A stretch of 64,000 nucleotides of DNA, from assembly GCF_041537925.1 (NCBI RefSeq), contig NZ_JBGOSH010000006.1, positions 215,528-279,527 of the forward strand. The letters run 5' to 3'. Numbering within the stretch: position 1 is the first letter of the stretch; every line of letters begins with the position of its first letter. The notes under the pieces were generated by a model. The model saw only the letters and a program-made list of their open reading frames with translations, made no database searches and was not told where the DNA came from. This DNA comes from Ruegeria_C sp041537925. Its GTDB lineage: Bacteria > Pseudomonadota > Alphaproteobacteria > Rhodobacterales > Rhodobacteraceae. The translations under genes and the position numbers were made by a program. This document shows, piece after piece, positions 18,914 through 26,369 of this stretch.

Positions 18914-19498
18914 TCACCCGGTCGGATCGCCGATATCGTGATGTCCTTCCTCGCACTCCCACTGAATGCCGTAACGGTCGACGAAATAGAAAAACCGGAT
19001 GTTGCTCACGATCTCGGCTGTCGCTTGTTTCTGGGCTGCATCCGCCTCAGCCGCAGGATCAAAAAAACGGAAATCGGAGGGTGTCATTGGGCTGATCCGT
19101 TCCGGGCGATAGTCGGGCGCATTCGAGATCATGCGCGTGCCGGGCTGCGCCCGCACATGCGCAAAGGCAGCATCGATACCCGTGACCTTGAGCGCGATAT
19201 GCGCCACGCGGCGGCGATCCGTTGGCGACAGATCGTGATCCAGCACTTGTCCCTCGGGGCTGTGATACTGCATCAGTTCCAGCGTGAGCGCATTGCTGGG
19301 CAGCTCCATGAACGCGATCGAGACATCGGTCTGATCCCAGCTGTCGCCAAACCCGGCGCTTCTGGCAAAGCCCTCGTTGCGGAAATTCGGAAAGATCTGC
19401 AGCGGCTCGGCCCCCAGAAGGGACTGGTAATAGGCAAGGGCGGCATCAATGTCGTCGACATTGACCGAGATGTGGCTGAGGCCGGTAATGGCGATCAT
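18914..19498 (-). CDS. VOC-superfamily (glyoxalase/bleomycin-resistance-like) protein
   Basis: This 194-residue protein begins with the VOC opening I-T-G-L-S-H-I-S-V-N-V-D-D-I-D-A-A-L-A-Y-Y. It has a second His/Glu-bearing half near residue 95 (V-A-H-I-A-L-K-V) and a C-terminal D-R-Y-G-I-Q-W-E-C-E segment, which supply metal ligands in this superfamily. Members include methylglyoxal lyases, methylmalonyl-CoA epimerases and dioxygenases; the reaction cannot be fixed. Length and spacing exclude the short glyoxalase I type. Confidence 0.85.
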   Translation of the reverse strand: MIAITGLSHISVNVDDIDAALAYYQSLLGAEPLQIFPNFRNEGFARSAGFGDSWDQTDVSIAFMELPSNALTLELMQYHSPEGQVLDHDLSPTDRRRVAHIALKVTGIDAAFAHVRAQPGTRMISNAPDYRPERISPMTPSDFRFFDPAAEADAAQKQATAEIVSNIRFFYFVDRYGIQWECEEGHHDIGDPTG

Positions 19499-19578
19499 GA
19501 GAGGGCGTGTCCTGCATGGCGAAACGGATAGCCCACATTAGGATGGTGCACTCCGCCGCGCCAGCCGCGGTTATTTTC

Positions 19579-19732
19579 CGGCGGTGCGAAACCGCCGCAC
19601 GATGGCAGTGTTGTTCGCGGGAGCTATGAGCGTCGATTTTGCAGTCGGCAACGCATACTAGAGTCTGGCTCGAGGCGGCATAGCCGCCATGCGTCTGACG
19701 CGCAGCCCGGCGGCAAACCGCCTGAAATCAGG
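19579..19732 (+). ncRNA. Hairpin-rich leader (or small RNA) upstream of the RNA helicase gene
   Basis: Within the 387-bp gap between the VOC and helicase genes I see: CGGCGGT-GCGAA-ACCGCCG (19579-19597), GGCGGC-ATA-GCCGCC (19674-19688), GCGT-CTG-ACGC (19691-19701), GGCGG-CAAA-CCGCC (19709-19722), and the competing CCTG-AAAT-CAGG (19721-19732). A CCCTTTTTG run follows at 19743-19751. No open frame with coding character is present. It may be a long structured 5' UTR of the helicase gene, whose homologues are often autoregulated, or an independent RNA. Confidence 0.4.
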
Positions 19733-19885
19733 CCCCTAAACGCCCTTTTTGCCTGCGCGTCACCTGAGTTACGGTAAAGAGTGCCCTGTACATGCCGCAA
19801 CCAAAGGTCTACACGCGCCTCTTTGTTGGCCGGTATAGCAATCTCGCGCCTCCAGATCAGGTAACAACAAGAAGATGGACCGGCT

Positions 19886-21868
19886 GTGAAGAAGACACTC
19901 GCTGAGGCGCTGGACGCGCGTGGATACACTTCCCTCACTGCCGTGCAAGAGGCGGTGACGGCCCCCGAAACCATCGGTCAGGACCTGCTGGTCTCGGCCC
20001 AGACCGGGTCGGGCAAGACCCTTGGCTTTGGCCTGGCCATTGCACCGGGGATTCTTGGCGAGAGTGACGTGTTCGAACGGGCGGATGCGCCGCTGGCCCT
20101 GGTGATCGCACCGACGCGCGAGCTTGCTTTGCAGGTCAAGCGGGAACTTGGCTGGCTCTATGAAAATACGCGCGCCATCGTGACCTCGACCGTGGGCGGG
20201 ATGGACATGCGCGACGAACGCCGCGCGCTAACACGCGGCAGCCACATCGTTGTTGCCACGCCGGGGCGTTTGCGCGACCACATCATGCGCGGCTCGATCG
20301 ACCTGAGCGCGCTGCGTGCCGTAGTGCTCGACGAAGCCGACGAGATGCTGGATCTGGGCTTTCGCGAGGATCTGGAGTTCATCCTGGAAAACGCCCCGGC
20401 AGAGCGCCAGACGCTGCTGTTCTCGGCTACCGTCCCCCCGGCCATCGCCAAGCTGGCAAAGAGCTATCAGAAGGATGCGCTGCGCATCGCCACTACCAGC
20501 GGGGCCAGCCAGCACGCAGATATCGACTATCGCGCGCTGAAAGTGTCGGCGCGCGATGGCGAGAACGCGATCATAAATGTGCTGCGTTATTACGAGGCGC
20601 CCAACGCAATCGTCTTCTGCAACACCCGAGCGATGGTCAACCGGTTGACCACGCGCCTGTCGAACCGTGGATTCTCGGTCGTGGCCCTGTCCGGAGAACT
20701 GTCGCAGACCGAGCGCACCCATGCCCTGCAGTCGATGCGTGACGGACGCGCGCGGGTCTGCGTGGCCACCGATGTTGCCGCGCGCGGAATCGACCTGCCG
20801 AACCTCGATCTGGTGATCCACGCGGAACTGCCCAGCAACCAGGAAACACTGCTGCACCGCTCGGGCCGGACGGGCCGGGCCGGGCGCAAGGGTGTCAGCG
20901 CCCTGATTGTGCCGCCTGTCGCGCAGAAAAAGGCGCAGCGCCTGCTGGGCTGGGCGAAACTGACGGCGGAATGGGCAGAAGCGCCGTCCGCCGAAGCGGT
21001 CTCGGCCCAGGATGAAGAGCGGATGCTGGCCAGTCCGGACTGGCAAACGCCGGTCGCGGACTCGGATCGGGACATGGTCACGACGCTGACCCAGGCCTTC
21101 ACCACCGAACAGATCGCGGCGGCCTATCTCAGGCTCTATCGCGAGCGACACTCAGCACCCGAGGAACTTTCAGACATCAGTGAAGCACCAAAGCCGCGCG
21201 CGCCGTTTGGCCCCAGCGTTTGGTTCGCGCTGGAGGGCGGGCGCGCCGTGGGTGCCGAGCCGCGGCGGTTGCTGCCGATGCTATGCAAGCGGGGCAACAT
21301 CTCGCGCGAGGATGTCGGCGCCATCCGCATCCAGCCCAAGGAATCGCTGATCGAAATGCGCGAAAGTGCGGTTCAGGGCTTTCTGGCGGCCATAGGCTCC
21401 GAGATGGTACTGGAAGGTGGCGCGGCGCTGACCCGTCTTGCAACTCCGCCGAAGCTGGATCGCGGTCCGCGTCACGACAAACCCTCAGCCCCCGCTGCCC
21501 ACAAGCCGCGCGATGCCGGGCCACAGGCCAAAGGCAATACGCCGGGCACCACCGTGCCGGTGGATTGGAATGACGACCCTAACCCGCGTATGAAAAAGCC
21601 CAAACCGGGCGCGAAACCCGCGCACCGGAAAGGACCAAAACCAGCAGCGGCGCAGTCCTCCGAGGCGGTTGTGGTGGAACCCGTGAAGCCGCGCAAACCG
21701 TCGGGCCCCGGACCGAAACGTCCTGACGGCAAAGGTGATGGTCAGCGCGGGCCCAAGCCTCCCGTTGGAAAGCCGTCGAGCAAGAAGAACCGCGCGCGTC
21801 GGGCGGCTGCAGGCAAACCCGGTGGCATGGGGGCGCCCAAACGCAAGGGCGGCAATAAGAAGAGGTAG
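19886..21868 (+). CDS. deaD: DEAD-box ATP-dependent RNA helicase (DeaD/CsdA-like)
   Basis: This 660-residue protein starts at GTG. Helicase motifs in order are: Q-motif region residues 13-23, Walker A A-Q-T-G-S-G-K-T (38-45), PTREL, TPGR, DEAD, SAT, and in domain 2 ARGID and HRSGRTGR. A DbpA/CsdA-type RNA-binding fold follows around residues 430-510. The tail of about 140 residues is Lys/Pro/Gly/Arg-rich and disordered, as in cold-shock helicases. It would unwind structured RNA in ribosome assembly and mRNA decay. A structured leader precedes it. It is convergent with the GAPDH-like gene, 6 bp away. Confidence 0.95.
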   Translation: MKKTLAEALDARGYTSLTAVQEAVTAPETIGQDLLVSAQTGSGKTLGFGLAIAPGILGESDVFERADAPLALVIAPTRELALQVKRELGWLYENTRAIVTSTVGGMDMRDERRALTRGSHIVVATPGRLRDHIMRGSIDLSALRAVVLDEADEMLDLGFREDLEFILENAPAERQTLLFSATVPPAIAKLAKSYQKDALRIATTSGASQHADIDYRALKVSARDGENAIINVLRYYEAPNAIVFCNTRAMVNRLTTRLSNRGFSVVALSGELSQTERTHALQSMRDGRARVCVATDVAARGIDLPNLDLVIHAELPSNQETLLHRSGRTGRAGRKGVSALIVPPVAQKKAQRLLGWAKLTAEWAEAPSAEAVSAQDEERMLASPDWQTPVADSDRDMVTTLTQAFTTEQIAAAYLRLYRERHSAPEELSDISEAPKPRAPFGPSVWFALEGGRAVGAEPRRLLPMLCKRGNISREDVGAIRIQPKESLIEMRESAVQGFLAAIGSEMVLEGGAALTRLATPPKLDRGPRHDKPSAPAAHKPRDAGPQAKGNTPGTTVPVDWNDDPNPRMKKPKPGAKPAHRKGPKPAAAQSSEAVVVEPVKPRKPSGPGPKRPDGKGDGQRGPKPPVGKPSSKKNRARRAAAGKPGGMGAPKRKGGNKKR

Positions 21869-21874
21869 CGGTGG

Positions 21875-22855
21875 TCAGGCCATCAGCCTGGCCACATCCA
21901 GCATCCGCGCCGAAAAGCCCCATTCATTGTCGTACCAGCCAAAGACGCGCAGCTGACGCGCTCCGGTCATCCGGGTCTCGGGGCCTGCGATCACCAGCGA
22001 TTCGGGTCGGGCGCGCAGATCGGACGAGACCAGCGGCAGGTCGGTCCAGCCAAGGATAGGCGACGCCTCTATCGCGGCGCGCAGGGTATCGACAAAGCTG
22101 TCCTCGTCGCAGTCGCGTGACAGCTGCACCACAAGATCCACGGCCGACACGCTGGCGGAGGGCACTCGGACAGCCGCGCCGCTGATGCGCCCGGCCAGTT
22201 CCGGCAGAACCTCGTTCACCAGATGCGTGGCGCTTGTGGTGGTGGGCACCATCGACAGCGCCCCGGCACGCGACCGCGCCAAGTCGCCGCGCGGCGCGTC
22301 CACCATGGGCTGGCTATTGGTGTAGCAATGAATCGTCGTCATGTGCGCCGTCTCGATCCCGGCGATCTGGTGGATCATCTTGACCAGCGGCGCCAATCCG
22401 TTGGTGGTGCAGGACGCGTTTGATACGATCTGCGCTTCACCTAACTGATCCTCGTTTGCACCCAGAACCACAGTGAGTTCGGCGCCGGGCGACGGCCCTG
22501 AGATCAACACTTTGCGCGAGCCCGCCTGCAACCCCCGGCGCGCCACATCGGACGTGCGGGCAATGCCGGTGCAATCCAGCAGAACGTCAACGCCGTTCAG
22601 ATCGATCCGGCTCAGATCGTCGTTATGAGTGAAGGGAATATGCAGCCCGTCCACGACAAGCGCGTCAGGCGCAGTTTCGACGCGGCCCGGGTAGGGGCCG
22701 AAGGTGCTGTCATATTGGAACAAATAGCCGCAGGTCTGCAGGGGCGCGATGTCGTTGACGCAAAGCAATTCGATGCCTGCGCCTTGCGGCAAGGCCAGTA
22801 TCTGACGCAGTATGGTGCGGCCGATCCGGCCAAATCCGTTGATCGCGAGTCTCAT
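21875..22855 (-). CDS. Divergent type I glyceraldehyde-3-phosphate dehydrogenase
   Basis: The 326 residues carry the N-G-F-G-R-I-G-R NAD-binding start, V-N-D for NAD preference (N34-D35), catalytic C149 in S-N-A-S-C-T-T-N and H176 in H-C-Y-T-N. The anion-site loop reads P-T-T-T-S-A-T where ordinary GAPDH has T-G-A-A, so the glycine is replaced by Ser208. The usual H-A-Y-T-N-D-Q is H-C-Y-T-N-S-Q. It is thus likely catalytic but perhaps with altered substrate (another aldehyde phosphate, such as erythrose-4-phosphate) or a specialised role. No pgk or tkt neighbours are present. Confidence 0.85.
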   Translation of the reverse strand: MRLAINGFGRIGRTILRQILALPQGAGIELLCVNDIAPLQTCGYLFQYDSTFGPYPGRVETAPDALVVDGLHIPFTHNDDLSRIDLNGVDVLLDCTGIARTSDVARRGLQAGSRKVLISGPSPGAELTVVLGANEDQLGEAQIVSNASCTTNGLAPLVKMIHQIAGIETAHMTTIHCYTNSQPMVDAPRGDLARSRAGALSMVPTTTSATHLVNEVLPELAGRISGAAVRVPSASVSAVDLVVQLSRDCDEDSFVDTLRAAIEASPILGWTDLPLVSSDLRARPESLVIAGPETRMTGARQLRVFGWYDNEWGFSARMLDVARLMA

Positions 22856-22930
22856 GCCGCAGATATGCCAGCGCTTGGCGGATAGCTCAACGACAGCCGC
22901 AATATTGATACAATTTAGCCGGTTAGGCGC

Positions 22931-23281
22931 TTACGAGGCCGGGGCGGCGGGGCACTGCACCTGGGCAAAGAACTGGCCCGAGATGTTTTCATACATCGTG
23001 TTGCCCAGAACCCGGCATCCCGTCGCCTGGCTGATCGCGGCGCTGGCCTGCACCGGGCGCGGCCGCGCGGGCGGGCCGAACGGGTTGAGGTTGTTCATGT
23101 CGCGCGTCGCCCGATAGACAACCGGCGCATCAGACACCTGCCGCACGGCCCATGTCCGGCTCATGACCGAGACATTCTTGCTGGGATAGGCGTTCTGGCC
23201 ACCCGGCAGTGCAAATTGATCGCCGCAAGCGCCAAGGCCAAGCAGTACGGGTGCGACCAACAGGGCTGCGCGAATCTTCAT
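22931..23281 (-). CDS. Small predicted lipoprotein of unknown function
   Basis: This 116-residue protein has a signal peptide ending in L-G-A-C, with the lipidation cysteine at position 19, then a short polar linker and a domain with two later cysteines that could form a disulfide. GGAG lies seven bases before the ATG. It is transcribed toward the GAPDH-like gene on the same strand, 75 bp upstream of it. I recognise no characterised family; similar short lipoproteins are common in Rhodobacteraceae. Confidence 0.7.
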   Translation of the reverse strand: MKIRAALLVAPVLLGLGACGDQFALPGGQNAYPSKNVSVMSRTWAVRQVSDAPVVYRATRDMNNLNPFGPPARPRPVQASAAISQATGCRVLGNTMYENISGQFFAQVQCPAAPAS

Positions 23282-23534
23282 AAGTCATCTCCATGGATGC
23301 GGTATCTGCGTGAACCACAGCAAATTTTTACCCTGCTGTGAAGCCCTTGCAACCCGATGCGTGAAAGTCGCGTCTCAAAAGGCACGGGGACGAATTCACT
23401 CAAGGCATGATGTCATTTGGTAGAGTTCATCCACAGATTGAATCTTGAGACCACTGACGCCATGTGAAATATGCTGAGACGGCTGGCGTGCTGCGCTGTG
23501 CCGGTCGGCTTGGGTCAGATTGCGCGTTTGCTTT

Positions 23535-24218
23535 ATGTTTGTGATGTTCTTGTTCGTTATTTTGTGCCTGATCGGCGTCGTTGTGGCGCTGATACTGCCG
23601 GCTTGGTCCAGCCTTCTTCTGCTTGCTGGTCCTTGCGCCGTGGCGGGTATTTTGATCCTGCTGCACGACCACCTGATGATTGCGCGCTGGTCCGGACGCG
23701 ACGATGCCCCGCCCGCAAAAGCCCCACGCAGCAAAGGGCCGCGGACGAAACCGGCGCGCGGCAGGTCGAAAAACTGGATCATCCTCGATGGCTCGAACGT
23801 CATGTACTGGAAGGATGGGACACCTCAGATCGAAACGGTGCGCGAGGTAGTCGATCACCTGACGAGGCTGGGATACGCGCCCGGTGTGATGTTCGATGCG
23901 AATGCCGGATACCTGATCTCGGGAACATACCGGCATGACGCCCATCTGGGCCGGATGCTGGGCCTGAAGGAAGAGCGGGTGATGGTGGTGCCCAAAGGCG
24001 TGCCTGCCGATCCTTACATCCTGACAGCTGCACGGGATCTGGGCGGGCCGGTTGTGACAAATGACCGGTACCGGGACTGGGTCGATGATCATCCCGAAAT
24101 CATAAAGCCGGGTCACCTGATCCGGGGCGGTTACAAGTCAGGGCGTCTGTGGCTGGACCTTGGGGTGGCAGAAAACCGAAAAGCAACCGCCAATGCGGTG
24201 CCAGGGAATGGGTCCTGA
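23535..24218 (+). CDS. Membrane-anchored Zc3h12a/NYN-type (PIN-like) ribonuclease domain protein
   Basis: Starting at ATG 23535 gives 227 residues (TTG 23520 and ATG 23544 are alternatives; no clear Shine-Dalgarno site decides). Residues about 1-60 form two hydrophobic segments, then a basic Lys/Arg/Pro linker. A globular domain follows with I-I-L-D-G-S-N-V, then V-M-F-D-A-N-A, then V-V-T-N-D-R-Y-R-D-W near the end. These match the acidic metal-binding pattern of Zc3h12a/MCPIP-1-type RNases (LDGSN and SND-x-YRD). It would place an endoribonuclease at the cytoplasmic face of the inner membrane. Substrate and partner are unknown; neighbours give no clue. Confidence 0.75.
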   Translation: MFVMFLFVILCLIGVVVALILPAWSSLLLLAGPCAVAGILILLHDHLMIARWSGRDDAPPAKAPRSKGPRTKPARGRSKNWIILDGSNVMYWKDGTPQIETVREVVDHLTRLGYAPGVMFDANAGYLISGTYRHDAHLGRMLGLKEERVMVVPKGVPADPYILTAARDLGGPVVTNDRYRDWVDDHPEIIKPGHLIRGGYKSGRLWLDLGVAENRKATANAVPGNGS

Positions 24219-24257
24219 TATTCATCTCATGGCCCATGTTCTACACCGCTGTTTTAA

Positions 24258-24304
24258 AGCGCAATTTGGCCTGAGAACCGTTTTTTAGGTTTTCCGATTG
24301 CGCT
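24258..24304. repeat. Long nested hairpin between the nuclease and antigen-like genes
   Basis: Arms AGCGCAAT (24258-24265) and ATTGCGCT (24297-24304) are perfect complements, with an inner AACC/GGTT stem around a run of six T. It could terminate the nuclease transcript or regulate the next gene. Confidence 0.4.
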
Positions 24305-24365
24305 CTGGACGACGCTGACGGACCGTGACAGCATGTCGGCAACGCATTTTATCCAAGAGCATGCC

Positions 24366-24722
24366 ATGAAACAGATCTTCCTGACGTTATGTCTGAGTTT
24401 TGCCCTGGTCGGGCTCGCTGCCCAGTCGCAGGCCAAACCGCTATCCCGCATCATCGCCGAAAGCGGGTTGTCGCCCGAGGATTTTCAACTGATGCAGCAG
24501 GCGATGGGGCAACTGGTGGTGAATGGCGTGCCGCAGGTCGGCAAGACGGTGGCCTGGAACAATCCGGCGACCAACTCCAGGGGCTCGGTCACCTTGCAGG
24601 AGATGCGCGACAATTGCGGGTTCCTGCGCCAGATCGCGCATCCCAAAGGGGCCGAACAGCCGGTTCAGATTCGTAGCCGCATGTGTCGGCAGGCTGATGG
24701 CAGGTGGTTGCTTGTGCCCTGA
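24366..24722 (+). CDS. Secreted protein resembling the 17-kDa surface-antigen C-terminal domain
   Basis: The ATG at 24366 gives 118 residues beginning directly with a signal peptide cleaved after S-Q-A; an upstream in-frame start would put 11 extra residues before it. The mature part has G-K-T-V-A-W-N-N-P-A-T-N-S-R-G-S-V-T, a Cys in D-N-C-G-F and a second Cys in R-M-C-R, then a W-L-L-V-P end. This follows the layout of the RT0821/Lpp0805 17-kDa surface-antigen family (PF16998). It is probably periplasmic or surface-attached. The role is unknown. Confidence 0.65.
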   Translation: MKQIFLTLCLSFALVGLAAQSQAKPLSRIIAESGLSPEDFQLMQQAMGQLVVNGVPQVGKTVAWNNPATNSRGSVTLQEMRDNCGFLRQIAHPKGAEQPVQIRSRMCRQADGRWLLVP

Positions 24723-24828
24723 ACTTACGTGAGATGTGCGGCAGTGAGGTCTTGCGCCGGTGGCGCGCTGCGCCATAGGCTTGGCGCTGCCGGTTGGGGC
24801 AACACGCGATAGGTCAAGGGAAAACCAC

Positions 24829-25188
24829 ATGAAATATACCGAAGAACATGAATGGCTGATCGTCGAGGATGATGTGGTGACGGTGGGTATTACCGCTCAT
24901 GCCGCTGAACAGCTGGGTGACATCGTCTTTGTCGAACTGCCCGAGATTGGCACCGAGGTGGCCAAGGATGACGAGATCGTGGTGATTGAAAGCGTCAAGG
25001 CCGCGTCGGATATCCTCGCGCCTCTGGATGGCGAGGTTGTGGAGGTGAACGAGGCGCTTGCCGACGAACCCGGCAAGGTCAACGAGGACGCGACCGGCGC
25101 GGGGTGGTTCTTCAAGATCAAGGTGTCTGACATGTCGCCGATGGATGATTACATGGACGAGGCCGGCTATAACAAATTCATTGGCTGA
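24829..25188 (+). CDS. gcvH: Glycine cleavage system H protein
   Basis: The 119-residue protein is full length for GcvH. The lipoyl-attachment Lys is K57 in I-E-S-V-K-A-A-S-D. The domain is the lipoyl/biotinyl barrel with the conserved opening Y-T-E-E-H-E-W. It shuttles the aminomethyl group between GcvP, GcvT and the lipoamide dehydrogenase. The ATG at 24829 follows CAAGGGAAAA; a longer in-frame start at 24760 lacks family similarity. Neither gcvT nor gcvP is beside it, and a strong terminator follows at once, so it is a single-gene unit here. No glycine riboswitch pattern is visible upstream. Confidence 0.95.
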   Translation: MKYTEEHEWLIVEDDVVTVGITAHAAEQLGDIVFVELPEIGTEVAKDDEIVVIESVKAASDILAPLDGEVVEVNEALADEPGKVNEDATGAGWFFKIKVSDMSPMDDYMDEAGYNKFIG

Positions 25189-25230
25189 CCGGGCGCGCTG
25201 CGGAGACTGACCGGGCTGTTTCCAGAATGA

Positions 25231-25258
25231 GGCGGGCCATAGGCCCGCCGCTTTTTTT
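25231..25258 (+). terminator. Rho-independent terminator after gcvH
   Basis: An eight-base perfect stem GGCGGGCC-ATA-GGCCCGCC is followed by GC and seven T. It is textbook in form. Confidence 0.93.
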
Positions 25259-25313
25259 GCTGACCTGTCCTTGCGGACAGGCATTGGCGCTAGCGGCGGG
25301 GGTCGCTCTGATC

Positions 25314-26249
25314 TCAATAGCCGCGCGCGCGGTCGACCTCGTGCAACAGCGCCTCACCCGCGATCAGGCGGCGCAGGTTTTCTGCCACATCTTTCAGGGC
25401 ATCCCCGAGGTGCCAACCCGATACATGCGGAGTAATGGTGACACTGGAGTGCTGCCAGAGCGGGTTGTCAGCGGGCAGCGGTTCCTGGCTGACCACATCC
25501 AGCACCGCGTGGCCGGGCGTTCCGCCGTCCAGTGCCTGCAGCAGCGCGGTCTCGTCGATCAGGTCACCACGACCGGCATTCAGCAACTGACTGCCCGGTT
25601 TCATCGCGGCGAGCCTTTGCGCATCGAAGAACCCGGTCGTTTCGGGCGTGCTGGGCAGGATGGCGCAGACATGATCGCAGCCCCCCAACATGGCTGGCAG
25701 GGCGTATTGACCGTGGTGGCAGGTCACATCGGGCAGCGATTTCGGCGACCGGCTCCAGCCATGGACCTGAAAGCCGAGTTGCCCCAGCAGTCGTGCAGTA
25801 TGGCCGCCGATGTGGCCCAGTCCCAGGACGCCCACCACCGTTTCAGACGTCACGAGTGGGGCTGTCGGAGACCAGTCCGCCTGCACCTGCTGGCGTCGAT
25901 AGCGGTCCCCCTGACGCTGCGCGTTCAGGATATAGGTCAGAAACCACTCGGCGATTTCGCGCGCAGGGGCTTCGGGTTTCAGTCGGGTGACCCGGACGTG
26001 ATCGGGCAGGGCCGGGTGGCGGACGATGGTTTCCACGCCCGCGCCAAGTTTCTGCACCAGTTTCAGATTAGGCAGCCGGCTTGGCAAGTCCGGGTTCAGC
26101 TTCGACACGGCCAGCATCGTCACGTCGCTCAGATCGCCCGGCTCGGCCAGCGGCCGCACATCCGCGCCCGGATCATGCGCGCGCACGGTTTCGGCGATTT
26201 CCGCATCCGTCATCCATCCGCCGTGGCCGACATTGATCAACAGCGCCAT
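25314..26249 (-). CDS. ghrA: Glyoxylate/hydroxypyruvate reductase A-like D-2-hydroxyacid dehydrogenase
   Basis: The 311 residues carry the NAD(P)-binding motif V-L-G-L-G-H-I-G-G-H (about 140-149) and the N-A-G-R-G-D-L-I-D segment. The catalytic set Arg/Glu/His is present, with the His in T-P-H-V-S near the C-terminus. Length and pattern fit GhrA (312 residues in E. coli), which reduces glyoxylate and hydroxypyruvate. GcvH and the distant fhs are also part of C1/C2 metabolism, though not in one operon. Other D-2-hydroxyacid reductases are possible. Confidence 0.85.
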   Translation of the reverse strand: MALLINVGHGGWMTDAEIAETVRAHDPGADVRPLAEPGDLSDVTMLAVSKLNPDLPSRLPNLKLVQKLGAGVETIVRHPALPDHVRVTRLKPEAPAREIAEWFLTYILNAQRQGDRYRRQQVQADWSPTAPLVTSETVVGVLGLGHIGGHTARLLGQLGFQVHGWSRSPKSLPDVTCHHGQYALPAMLGGCDHVCAILPSTPETTGFFDAQRLAAMKPGSQLLNAGRGDLIDETALLQALDGGTPGHAVLDVVSQEPLPADNPLWQHSSVTITPHVSGWHLGDALKDVAENLRRLIAGEALLHEVDRARGY

Positions 26250-26369
26250 GGGCGTGCCTCCTTTTTTTGGTGGGATGACGTTTCGTCAACCAACTGGACA
26301 TCTGCCGCCCAGCTAAGTCATCCTCGGATCAAAGGTAAAGCCCGGCAATTCGGGCACAGGAGAAATGTC

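Noticed and set aside
24723..24828. Glycine riboswitch ahead of gcvH
   Set aside because: I looked for paired aptamer-like stems and found none; the leader is short.
25227..26369. N-terminal extension of the acyl-CoA dehydrogenase frame
   Set aside because: The 381 extra codons run antisense to the ghrA-like gene; the family begins at the ATG at 26370 with a good Shine-Dalgarno site.
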